From the NCBI RefSeq assembly GCF_023015865.1, contig NZ_JALKBC010000022.1:1-43094 (forward strand): a stretch of DNA of 43,094 nt. The letters are read 5' to 3'. This DNA is from Arenibacter sp. F26102 (GTDB taxonomy: Bacteria; Bacteroidota; Bacteroidia; Flavobacteriales; Flavobacteriaceae). Below are positions 17,102 to 25,785 of the stretch, piece by piece. Each line of letters opens with the position of its first letter. Positions within the stretch are counted from its first letter, which is position 1. The notes beneath the pieces are model-generated. The model was not told the DNA's origin. It was given only the letters and a program-made list of their open reading frames with translations, and did no database searches. The position numbers and the translations under genes were made by a program.

Positions 17102-20100
17102 TTAATGAATTGTTTGAATAGTTACTGGCCCCAATAATCCAGAAGGTATTAGTTCTTCCTCGGGTGTAACATTATCAATAAGTAACCATGTCGTTCTTTC
17201 CGTTTCAGGTATGGTTTTATCACCGGTAATCCGGTTTCGCCAAACATTTACCACCTCCACTTCTATAGTGTTTTCTCCTTCTTCTAGAATATCTTTTGTA
17301 GAAAGCTTGAAAGGTGCAATCCATGTTGTTCCTATTTCCTTTCCATTTATTTTTACCGAAGCCATTACGCCAACTTTACCAAGATCTATAAAGACCTCTT
17401 TAGGCTGTTGCTTTTTTGAATATGCAAAAGTTGAGGTATAAACTGCGGTTCCAGAATAGTATTTTATTTTGTCATCATCATGCTCAACCCAATTCGTTAA
17501 CGTTTTAAAATCGACCGTTTCCTTAGGACCTATAGATTTGTTCTTGAAATCTACTTTCCACGGATTATTGAGTGTCTGCACCATTTTTAATTCTGGAAAA
17601 TTTGCGGTATACCCTTCGTTTAAACCTTCTTTATCTCCATTTGAAAAAACAACGAACCAACTTTGATTCGCCTTCATTTTGATAGGAACTGTAGTACGCC
17701 CTTCTACATCTTTATAATCATTTAACGGTCTTACTTCACCTGTAATAGCATCCCATAACTGTGGTTTCATATCACTCACCCTGAAAGAAGGGGAGAAATT
17801 GATTTCTTCATCACTTTGATTGGTTAAGAAATAAATTTCCATTCCCGGCATCGTTCTATGTGTCCATAACACCGGAACATCACTATTCAGTTTTACATCT
17901 TCAATGATGTTCAACTCATCCAATGCTTCCTTTAATTCTAGACCTTCTACAATGTAACCCTGACCGTATTTCTTTACTTTTTCGTTTGTGCTGCCCCACA
18001 TTTTTTCGGCCAAATCTTTTACTTGCGAATCACTGTTTGGATAGTTTTTAAGACTTGGTGATTTTTCAGGTGCTTGACCATAAATTTTTCCGCCTTGACT
18101 CACCAAAGTTTCTATTTTTTCTAAAAGTTCAGGACGCATTGTTTCAAATGGAGGTAGCACCATCAAACTATAAGTCATCCCATCTGGCAAGACAAATTTT
18201 CCGTCTTCTACAGATAATCTATCCAGTATCACCTCCGCGTTTATATAGTCGTAAGAGTAACCATCAGGCAATTCAGGATTGCGAACCCCAGTCATAATAG
18301 GAGTATCCTCACCTATAAAATAACAGACATCGGCGGCATACTTACCCTGTTGCAGCATATGCTGGCACCTTCTTAGATAGTCGAAGTATGCTTTTGATTT
18401 TTTGAACCAGGTATTATGCCTATTGAATTCAGTACTGAACCATGCATTAACTCCTGGAACCCTAGTATCATCCGGTTGATGAATATATAGATGAAGTACA
18501 AAATGATTAATACCCTCAGTAAAGGACCAATCGCCTCGTTTTTTCAACATTGCAGGGTGTCGGACAAAACTTCTGTTCGCAGCGGTAAAAGCCTCGGCTG
18601 AAACAATAGGTTTACCATAAATATGTGCTGCAGAGGAAGCAGACTTACATTCAATATCTCCTAATGTTCCTTCGTTCCAAAACTCTCCACTCACAAGATC
18701 TGATTGCCCTCCATACATTAAGAATTCAGATGGAAAACCCCAATGGCCGTAGTTCTCTAACCATAGTTGTAAATTATCTTCATTACTAGATTCACGAAGT
18801 CCTCCGGTATATTCATAAGCAACGGCATCGGCGACAGAACGGCGCAAGTCCCAAAGAAAACGTTCCGATTCTTCTACACTTCCTACTACCCTTCCCGAGA
18901 AAACAGGTAAGTATTTTTTTGGATTGTAACCGAATTGAGCTTCAAATTTTTCTTCATAACCATCAGTCCAATTTTGTGAACCCATTTCATAACTATCGGC
19001 GATAACATATTTAAAGGCACTCTTACTTTCTTCAGGGATGCGTTTTAGCAATTCTCCAATATATTGTTCATAGTGAAATTGCACTAATTGTTTATTAGCC
19101 TTATCAACTTCATATCCTTTTCCCTGAGGGGCTGAAGGGGCATTTTCAGTACCTGTAGGAGTCATTCCGTAGCGCTGAATGGTCCAGTTTCCATCGGGTA
19201 CATCCCAAGAAAGAAGGCCTGTCGCATCCATTTTATCACTAATATCTAAAACCTCTGAAGAAGCTACCTTGAAAGCATCATCTACAATTTCTGATTGCGG
19301 GGCCCATTGATAACTGTCCCAGGCAGGAAAAGGGGTAGGATGCATCTTCGCCAAGGTTTTATTGGCATAGTTATCCAAACCTACTGCTTCAGAAAACTCT
19401 ACTTCGGATATTCCAAATGTACCATGTTTTTCACCCCGAGATAAATTGGCTTGAAAAAAGCCATCAAGAAGTTTAAACTCTAGCCGATAATCAGTTGCCT
19501 GGGTTTCTGGCAAGACCATTAAAATAGGTGCGTACTTATCAGGACCTACATTGGGCGTAAGTTTGCGGCGATCGATGGTAAACGATTTTACCAATTCATA
19601 AGTGTTATTTTTATTAACATAGACTTTGCATTCAGTCAGTATAACATCTTTAGACGGAACTATTCGTAAACTCCTAGCTGCGAACATTTTATCCAACTTT
19701 AAATCTACTTGAAATTGTTCTACACCTCTTGAAAAAGTTGCAATTGTTGTTGTGTCACCATCAATTAACCGGTGCACATTATTTATATTTGGGGTTACAG
19801 TGATTTTCGCATTTCCATGGTGTATTGTATTTTGCTCGGATGCTGGGGTAGGAAAAGCTAACACATAAACATCTTGAAATTCTTTGGCTGGTTTGGACAA
19901 AGTCTGATGAAATTTATCGCCTCCTTTCACTTTTATTTCGGAATAATTCATATATCGCATAGCCATATCAGGCTTTACCCAAGGCCCTCCAGACTGGCTC
20001 CATCCCGGGCAATTAAAGGCGCCAATATCGACCCCAATACGTTTACCTTCATTAACGGCATGTACCATATGATCCCACCAATCTTCACTCAACATAGGTA

Positions 20101-20383
20101 CTTTCCCGTCTTTTTCTTCTGGGTTAATGTTTCCTATCAAGGCTCCCCCAATTCCTGCTTCCTTCATGGCTTCGAGGTCTTTTGTAATACCTTCTTTTGA
20201 AATGTCATCCCCGATCCAATACCAATAACACCAAAGGGTGTTATCAGCCGAAGGGTTAACGAACCCTGCTTGTATTTTGGCGATATCCACCTGCTCTTCT
20301 TTTATCGGCGAAGTACACTGAACAAGAATAAAAGTAGACATAAGTAATAGGGCAAAATTTGTAAAAGGGACATTTTTTTTCAT
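17102..20383 (-). CDS. GH106 alpha-L-rhamnosidase
   Basis: Large family 106 glycosidase, 1093 residues, that should cleave alpha-L-rhamnose linkages. The signal peptide ends in LVQC (Cys23), a somewhat atypical lipobox. The N-terminal barrel signature is WCYWYWIGDDISKEGITKDL with GIGGALIG, then CPGWSQSGGPW. Candidate catalytic glutamates are Glu466 in ADSYEMGSQNW and Glu597 in VSAEAFT; their 131-residue spacing fits what I recall for characterised GH106 enzymes. A Rossmann-like region (MVLPPFETMRPELLEKIETL) and a C-terminal jelly roll (NGKEIGTTWIAPFKL, VVNVWRNRITGD) close the protein. It starts its own transcription unit with the regulatory element 51 bases upstream, divergent from susC. Confidence 0.94.
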   Translation of the reverse strand: MKKNVPFTNFALLLMSTFILVQCTSPIKEEQVDIAKIQAGFVNPSADNTLWCYWYWIGDDISKEGITKDLEAMKEAGIGGALIGNINPEEKDGKVPMLSEDWWDHMVHAVNEGKRIGVDIGAFNCPGWSQSGGPWVKPDMAMRYMNYSEIKVKGGDKFHQTLSKPAKEFQDVYVLAFPTPASEQNTIHHGNAKITVTPNINNVHRLIDGDTTTIATFSRGVEQFQVDLKLDKMFAARSLRIVPSKDVILTECKVYVNKNNTYELVKSFTIDRRKLTPNVGPDKYAPILMVLPETQATDYRLEFKLLDGFFQANLSRGEKHGTFGISEVEFSEAVGLDNYANKTLAKMHPTPFPAWDSYQWAPQSEIVDDAFKVASSEVLDISDKMDATGLLSWDVPDGNWTIQRYGMTPTGTENAPSAPQGKGYEVDKANKQLVQFHYEQYIGELLKRIPEESKSAFKYVIADSYEMGSQNWTDGYEEKFEAQFGYNPKKYLPVFSGRVVGSVEESERFLWDLRRSVADAVAYEYTGGLRESSNEDNLQLWLENYGHWGFPSEFLMYGGQSDLVSGEFWNEGTLGDIECKSASSAAHIYGKPIVSAEAFTAANRSFVRHPAMLKKRGDWSFTEGINHFVLHLYIHQPDDTRVPGVNAWFSTEFNRHNTWFKKSKAYFDYLRRCQHMLQQGKYAADVCYFIGEDTPIMTGVRNPELPDGYSYDYINAEVILDRLSVEDGKFVLPDGMTYSLMVLPPFETMRPELLEKIETLVSQGGKIYGQAPEKSPSLKNYPNSDSQVKDLAEKMWGSTNEKVKKYGQGYIVEGLELKEALDELNIIEDVKLNSDVPVLWTHRTMPGMEIYFLTNQSDEEINFSPSFRVSDMKPQLWDAITGEVRPLNDYKDVEGRTTVPIKMKANQSWFVVFSNGDKEGLNEGYTANFPELKMVQTLNNPWKVDFKNKSIGPKETVDFKTLTNWVEHDDDKIKYYSGTAVYTSTFAYSKKQQPKEVFIDLGKVGVMASVKINGKEIGTTWIAPFKLSTKDILEEGENTIEVEVVNVWRNRITGDKTIPETERTTWLLIDNVTPEEELIPSGLLGPVTIQTIH

Positions 20384-20404
20384 AGAAATAGTTCTTTTGG
20401 TGAG

Positions 20405-20451
20405 GAAAAATAAAGAAAGTAAACCAGTACTCTATCCTGTGCTATGCTGCT
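20405..20451 (-). promoter_or_regulatory. Regulon element plus -7 box, upstream of GH106
   Basis: Motif AGCAGCATAGCACAGGAT ends at 20434. After 21 bases comes TATTTTTC (20412-20405). It reads toward the GH106 start at 20383, giving a short leader. Confidence 0.78.
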
Positions 20452-20939
20452 TAAGTGAAAATGTAATAAGCGGATAAAAAGTAAGTTGAAAAAAGAAAGT
20501 GGCCGAGAGTTGTGCTAGGTAAATTTCAACCCACGTAGATTACCTTTGAAAATGTCGCTAAACGAATGGTCAAATCTGTACGCCACCTTATCAAAATTGA
20601 TGTACGATCATTAATAATCTATAGCAAACTAATCCCATTGGTTAGCTATAGTAATTTTCTGTATGTTCAATAAGTATATTAAGGAACAATATTCAGCTAT
20701 CATTTTTTTAGGTCTCCATTTGGGTATATAAAATATGCTTATAAAGCGGAGATTGGTTCTGTGTTAAAATATAGATATAAAAGTAATCAACCATTCTAAA
20801 ATACATTTTGTTGAGCTGAATAACTAATTCCAATATTATTGCTTTAAGCTTTGTCTTATTAAGAAAATTAAACCCATGCGTATAAAATCCTATTAATCTT
20901 GAGTCCAATAGGATCTAATAAATAAAATTTTTAAATGTT
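20452..20939. other. Divergent intergenic region between GH106 and susC
   Basis: About 490 bases of A+T-rich sequence between two outward-facing regulatory elements. No protein, RNA gene or further motif copy is seen. The only open frame (20708-20908, minus) looks like chance. Confidence 0.6.
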
Positions 20940-20986
20940 AGCAGCATAGTACAGGATGCCTTTAGAAAATATCCTTGCTAATATTG
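20940..20986 (+). promoter_or_regulatory. Regulon element plus -7 box, upstream of first susC
   Basis: Motif AGCAGCATAGTACAGGAT (20940-20957), a 21-base spacer, then TAATATTG (20979-20986), close to the Bacteroidota -7 consensus TAnnTTTG. The susC ATG follows at 21044. Confidence 0.82.
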
Positions 20987-21043
20987 TCTTGTCGATTACT
21001 AAATCAAAAAATAACGTTCAACCTAAACCAATTACATTAAATT

Positions 21044-24000
21044 ATGAAACACAATTATGAAAAAACACTTAAAAAAGCACTAGTCTTGTGCTGCTTCCTT
21101 ATGTCATTGGGGCTATTTTCTCAAGACAAAGTGGTAATAGGAGCTGTAACTGATCAAGATGGAGCACCATTGCCTGGTGTAAATATCGTTCAAAAAGGAA
21201 CTGGGAATGGTGTAGTAGCCGATTTTGATGGTAACTACGAAATAAAATTGCGCTCGGGCGCTCAAACACTTATTTTCACTTACGTAGGATTTAGTTCAAA
21301 AGAGATTTCAACATCAGGTAAATCAGTTGTGAATGTTACACTTGAAGAAGATGCACAATTCTTAGAGGAAGTTGTTGTCGTTGGTTATGGAACACAAACA
21401 AGATCTGATTTAGTAGGTTCTGTTGGCTCGGTTAAAGGAGAAGATATAGCCAAAATGCCAGTGCCTACTTTTGATATGGCACTTCAGGGCAGGACAGCTG
21501 GATTAAATATTGTTAATACATCCAGTGAACCAGGAGGAGAAGTTACTATAAGAATTAGAGGTAACAACTCCATTTTGGGTGATAATTCCCCTCTTGTTGT
21601 AGTTGATGGTTACCCTATGTCAACAGGGTCCGAGGCCTCAAATTCCGGAATAGGTCAAGGCAATCAGACATCAACTAATGTTTTAAGCTTCTTAAACCCA
21701 GCAGAAATTGAATCTGTAGAAGTATTAAAAGATGCGGCATCAACAGCTATATATGGTTCTCGTGGTGCAAATGGGGTAATTATGGTAACAACTAAAAAAG
21801 GAAATTACAAACAAGCAACTAATATAAATTTTACCACTGAAACTGGATTTAGTAATATCCAAGATTTTCCAGAAGTTTTGGATGGCCCCACCTATGCATC
21901 CTGGAGAAATGAAATAGCCTTAAGCAACGGTGCTACGGAATTGCCATTTGATGGAGACCCTCTTCCATTGCCTGAAAATGTGACAACTACAGATTGGTTG
22001 GACAGAATTTTAAGAACAGGTCTAACCACAAGATATCAACTTGCCGTATCAGGTGGTGGTGATAAGTCTAGATATTTCTTATCAGCTAACTACTTAAAAA
22101 ATGGAGGTATTGTAAAATACACCGATTTCTCTAGAGGTAATATAAGATTGAATATAGACAACAACCTTACTGACCGTTTAAGCATGAGTACATCTGTAAA
22201 TTATGTTCGTACAAAGAATAATAGATCAGGAGAAGGCTCAGGCGCTATAATAAATGCTGGTGCGGTTTTTTCGGCATACAAAAATTCTCCAACTTCCTCC
22301 CCTGGTGACGCAATCGATGAAGGTGACGGAACAACTGCTTTTTTTACAGATCCACTTGTAGAATTATCAGATACTCGTAACGAAACCTATAACGAAAACT
22401 TAATACTAAGTATTCAATCAAAATATAAAATTTCAGAAGGTTTAATTTTCAACCTTACTACAGGTACTACAAGCTCCAACAGTAGAAGAGAAGGTTTTTA
22501 TCCAAAAACAACAAGATTGGGTAAATTGTATGACTCTAGAGCCGTTTATAACATAAGTAGTGCTGGGAATTATTTAGTTGAATCTTATTTAACATATAAT
22601 AAAGCCATGGATTTGCATAATATTGATATAGCTGGAGGGTATTCGTATCAAATAGATAATACACGTCGGTTAAACACTACTGTAGTCGGTTTTCCTGTTG
22701 ATGTTTTAGAAACAGATAATATTGGTTTAGGACTAACACCTTCAATACCTTCAAGTTCGAGAATTGAAAGAATATTATCTTCATATTATGCAAGGTTAAA
22801 TTACAATTATGACAAAAGATACTATCTCTCATTAACAGGTCGTGCTGATGGTTCAAGTGTTTTTGCAGAAAACCAAAAATGGGGTTATTTCCCTTCAGTA
22901 GGTATAGGTTGGACCATATCAAATGAATCCTTTTTGAAAGATTCAGCGACCTTATCTAATTTAAAATTTAGAGCGAGTTATGGAATCACAGGCTCACAAT
23001 CAATACAACCACTACAGTCATTAACCCTTTTGGGTACAGCAAATGCAGTATACGGAGATGTCTTATATTCAGGTTTGGCTCCAACAAGATTAGGAAATCC
23101 AAATTTAGAATGGGAAAAAACAAAACAATTTAATACCGGATTGGATATAGGATTCTTAAAAGATAGGTTTTCAGCCTCTATAGATTATTATAAAAAAACA
23201 ACAGAAGATTTATTATTAAACTTTCCACTCCCAAAATCTGCTGGACTAGGATCTATTACTGCCAATGCAGGTAGTGTTGAGAACAAAGGAATTGAAGTTG
23301 TGGTGGGAGGTTACCTTATTGATAAAAAGGATTTCAAATGGAATTCTAATTTTAACTGGAGTAACAATAAGGCAACCGTATTAAGTTTAGGTGATACGGA
23401 TGCAGATATTTTTGGTCCTGGACCCGCTACAAATATTGTAAATGAACCGTCTAACATTATGCGTGTTGGTGAGGCTTTTGGATCACTATATGGTTATAAG
23501 GTAATAGGTTTGCTTCAAGAGAGTGATTTTGATGGCAGTGGTGCAGCAACAGTTCCCGTATTTGGAACTACACCAAAACCAGGTCAATGGAAATATGCAG
23601 ATTTGTCTGGACCAGATGGAATTCCTGATGGTGTAATCAATGGGGCCGATAGGGATATAATTGGTGATTCCAATCCTGATTATATTTTTGGTTGGAACAA
23701 CGATTTTACATACAAAAATTTCACTTTAAGCGTCTTTATTCAAGGTTCTCAAGGAAATGATTTGATGAACATTGATAGACTTTTTCTTTCTTCTGGTCAT
23801 ACTGCTAATAATATTTTTCTAGATTATTATGAAAACAGATGGACTCCAACTAATCCTACTAATGATCCTAGATATCCTAAAGTTGATCAGCCATTTTTAC
23901 AACCAAACTCCGCGATTGTAGAAGACGGGTCATACATTAGATTAAAAAATGTTAGTCTTGGATATAATATTCCTGTACAAAAAATGAAGGTACTAACCTC

Positions 24001-24166
24001 TGCAAGGCTTTACGTTACAGCAACCAACCTATTAACTATTACAGATTATTCTGGATTTGACCCAGAAGTCAATATACGAGGTGGTAATAATCTAGCTCAA
24101 GGTGTAGATTTTGCGTCTTACCCTAGAGCCCAAACGATTACTCTTGGCATAAATATTGGCCTGTAA
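21044..24166 (+). CDS. SusC-like TonB-dependent outer-membrane transporter (no STN domain)
   Basis: Outer-membrane glycan importer of 1040 residues. The signal peptide runs to about residue 26 (LGLFSQ), followed by a carboxypeptidase-regulatory-like beta-sandwich (about 30-105), a TonB-box-like EEVVVVGYG at 108-116, the plug domain with DGYPMST and GSRGANGVIMVTTKKG, and the beta-barrel, ending in an aromatic-poor ITLGINIGL strand. It lacks the STN signalling domain present in the second SusC of this window, so it should not signal to an anti-sigma factor. It is paired with the SusD-like gene 28 bases downstream, the usual pedal-bin complex. The regulatory element lies 87 bases upstream. Confidence 0.96.
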   Translation: MKHNYEKTLKKALVLCCFLMSLGLFSQDKVVIGAVTDQDGAPLPGVNIVQKGTGNGVVADFDGNYEIKLRSGAQTLIFTYVGFSSKEISTSGKSVVNVTLEEDAQFLEEVVVVGYGTQTRSDLVGSVGSVKGEDIAKMPVPTFDMALQGRTAGLNIVNTSSEPGGEVTIRIRGNNSILGDNSPLVVVDGYPMSTGSEASNSGIGQGNQTSTNVLSFLNPAEIESVEVLKDAASTAIYGSRGANGVIMVTTKKGNYKQATNINFTTETGFSNIQDFPEVLDGPTYASWRNEIALSNGATELPFDGDPLPLPENVTTTDWLDRILRTGLTTRYQLAVSGGGDKSRYFLSANYLKNGGIVKYTDFSRGNIRLNIDNNLTDRLSMSTSVNYVRTKNNRSGEGSGAIINAGAVFSAYKNSPTSSPGDAIDEGDGTTAFFTDPLVELSDTRNETYNENLILSIQSKYKISEGLIFNLTTGTTSSNSRREGFYPKTTRLGKLYDSRAVYNISSAGNYLVESYLTYNKAMDLHNIDIAGGYSYQIDNTRRLNTTVVGFPVDVLETDNIGLGLTPSIPSSSRIERILSSYYARLNYNYDKRYYLSLTGRADGSSVFAENQKWGYFPSVGIGWTISNESFLKDSATLSNLKFRASYGITGSQSIQPLQSLTLLGTANAVYGDVLYSGLAPTRLGNPNLEWEKTKQFNTGLDIGFLKDRFSASIDYYKKTTEDLLLNFPLPKSAGLGSITANAGSVENKGIEVVVGGYLIDKKDFKWNSNFNWSNNKATVLSLGDTDADIFGPGPATNIVNEPSNIMRVGEAFGSLYGYKVIGLLQESDFDGSGAATVPVFGTTPKPGQWKYADLSGPDGIPDGVINGADRDIIGDSNPDYIFGWNNDFTYKNFTLSVFIQGSQGNDLMNIDRLFLSSGHTANNIFLDYYENRWTPTNPTNDPRYPKVDQPFLQPNSAIVEDGSYIRLKNVSLGYNIPVQKMKVLTSARLYVTATNLLTITDYSGFDPEVNIRGGNNLAQGVDFASYPRAQTITLGINIGL

Positions 24167-24194
24167 CAATTGTTTAATTTAAAATAAAATAATA

Positions 24195-25697
24195 ATGAAA
24201 AAGTTAAAATATATAATCCTACTTGCTTGTCTTGTAGCTTGTTCTGATTTGGAAGAACAAGTATATTCGGAAATTAGTCCATCAAATTTTTATCGTAACG
24301 CCGATGAGGCGGAAGTGGCAACAACAGCCATTTATAATTCATACAACAGAGCTGTAAGCCTCTTCGATTTTGGACTAGCATCAATGGCTGTTATGCCTTC
24401 GCCTAAAATGATTGCTAGGGTCCCGTGGAGAAGAATTTGGGGTAACTATACCACATCAGCCAGTGATGCCACCTCCTTACCTAGGGTATGGGATCCATTA
24501 TACCAAGGTATTTTTAGGGCTAATGTTCTTATTGCAGAATTAGAACCTAGAGAATTCGAAGACGAAGCAGAAGAAACAAAGCGCAAAGAATTAATAGTTG
24601 AAGCTAAATTTTTGAGGGCGTGGTCTTTTTTTAATTTGGTACAACTTTTTGGCGATGTTCCATTACCATTAGCACCCACAACTAACGTTGAAGAAGCCCA
24701 GCTACCAAGAACACCAATACCTGATGTGTACAAGCAAATTATCTTAGACTTGCAAGATGCAGAAAATGGTCTTCCAAGTGATAAGAGAGGTCAAACTGAA
24801 ATAGGGCGACCTATACAAGCTACTGCTAAGTTTCTATTAGCAAAGGTATATTTAACAATGGCTGGTTTCCCTTTACAAGATCCGACGACCATGGCTTTAG
24901 CACAAACCAAATTGCAAGAGGTAATTAATTTAGAAGGTACTTCTAAAGGATATTCACTTTTATCAAGTTATGAAGATGCTATACGAATTGATAATAATGA
25001 TGAGCGTATATTTGCTATCCAACAAACACAGTCTGTTGAAGGTCAAGGCACTGCCTTTGGTCATGTATGGGGTGCGCGTAATAGATTTGATCCTGCTTTA
25101 GGAATCGGTCAATTTCATGGTGGATATAGCCAAGCGTTTTATGACTCTTTTGATGAAACCGATGAACGAAGAGATGTTACCATGATATACTCTTATGAAG
25201 ATAACACGGGAAATATACTAACATATAACACCCCACAATATTTAGAACGTTGGGGGATTTTCCCTAATAAATATGTAGATTTAGACCAGAGCTGTTGTGA
25301 TGGAGATCCAGATATGATTGTTTATAGATATTCTGATGCGCTATTAATGGCAGCAGAAATAGAAAACAGCTTAAACGGTCCTACAGAAACGGCGTATGGC
25401 TATTTAAATAGAGTACGCACTAGAGCATTTGCCAATCCAGCTCCAGCCGGAATGACGCAAGCACAGTTTTCTGAATATATTTATGAAGAACGGTTTAAAG
25501 AACTTTCTTTTGAATTTCAAGAGGTTTATGACATTAGAAGGTTGGGTAAAGTTGAAGAAGCTTTATCACAACATCCTGAAAATATTACATTTGAACCTAC
25601 CAATACGACATATAGTCCAAACTTTAATTTATGGCCCATGCCAACAAGTGAAGTTCAATCGAATCCAAACATAACATCGAATAACCCTGGTTGGTAA
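24195..25697 (+). CDS. SusD/RagB-like glycan-binding lipoprotein
   Basis: Surface lipoprotein partner of the preceding SusC, 500 residues, with the lipobox LVAC (Cys16). N-terminal SusD features are ISPSNFYRNADEAEVATTAIYNSYNR and the TPR-like helices with KFLRAWSFFNLVQLFGDVPL, and the C-terminal block reads EERFKELSFEFQEVYDIRRLG. It ends in the common NPGW tail. It captures oligosaccharides and acts as the lid over the SusC barrel. Sequence similarity to the second SusD (34876) is confined to the family motifs, so the two pairs probably take different oligosaccharides. A strong terminator follows 30 bases after the stop and separates it from the GH78 gene. Confidence 0.96.
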   Translation: MKKLKYIILLACLVACSDLEEQVYSEISPSNFYRNADEAEVATTAIYNSYNRAVSLFDFGLASMAVMPSPKMIARVPWRRIWGNYTTSASDATSLPRVWDPLYQGIFRANVLIAELEPREFEDEAEETKRKELIVEAKFLRAWSFFNLVQLFGDVPLPLAPTTNVEEAQLPRTPIPDVYKQIILDLQDAENGLPSDKRGQTEIGRPIQATAKFLLAKVYLTMAGFPLQDPTTMALAQTKLQEVINLEGTSKGYSLLSSYEDAIRIDNNDERIFAIQQTQSVEGQGTAFGHVWGARNRFDPALGIGQFHGGYSQAFYDSFDETDERRDVTMIYSYEDNTGNILTYNTPQYLERWGIFPNKYVDLDQSCCDGDPDMIVYRYSDALLMAAEIENSLNGPTETAYGYLNRVRTRAFANPAPAGMTQAQFSEYIYEERFKELSFEFQEVYDIRRLGKVEEALSQHPENITFEPTNTTYSPNFNLWPMPTSEVQSNPNITSNNPGW

Positions 25698-25727
25698 CCA
25701 AATTAATACGCAATATTTTAAATCAAA

Positions 25728-25763
25728 AAAAAGAGGCTAGCTTCAAAGGTGTAGCCTCTTTTT
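25728..25763 (+). terminator. Intrinsic terminator between susD and GH78
   Basis: Stem AAAAAGAGGCTA (25728-25739) pairs with TAGCCTCTTTTT (25752-25763) around a 12-base loop; the 3' arm carries the U-run. It lies inside an otherwise co-directional gene cluster, 23 bases before the next ATG, and so could set the ratio of transporter to enzyme by partial read-through. Confidence 0.88.
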
Positions 25764-25785
25764 AGTATTTATAGAAAGAACACCT

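Noticed and set aside
20708..20908. Open frame of 66 aa on the minus strand
   Set aside because: A+T-rich chance frame between two divergent promoters, with no recognisable protein features.
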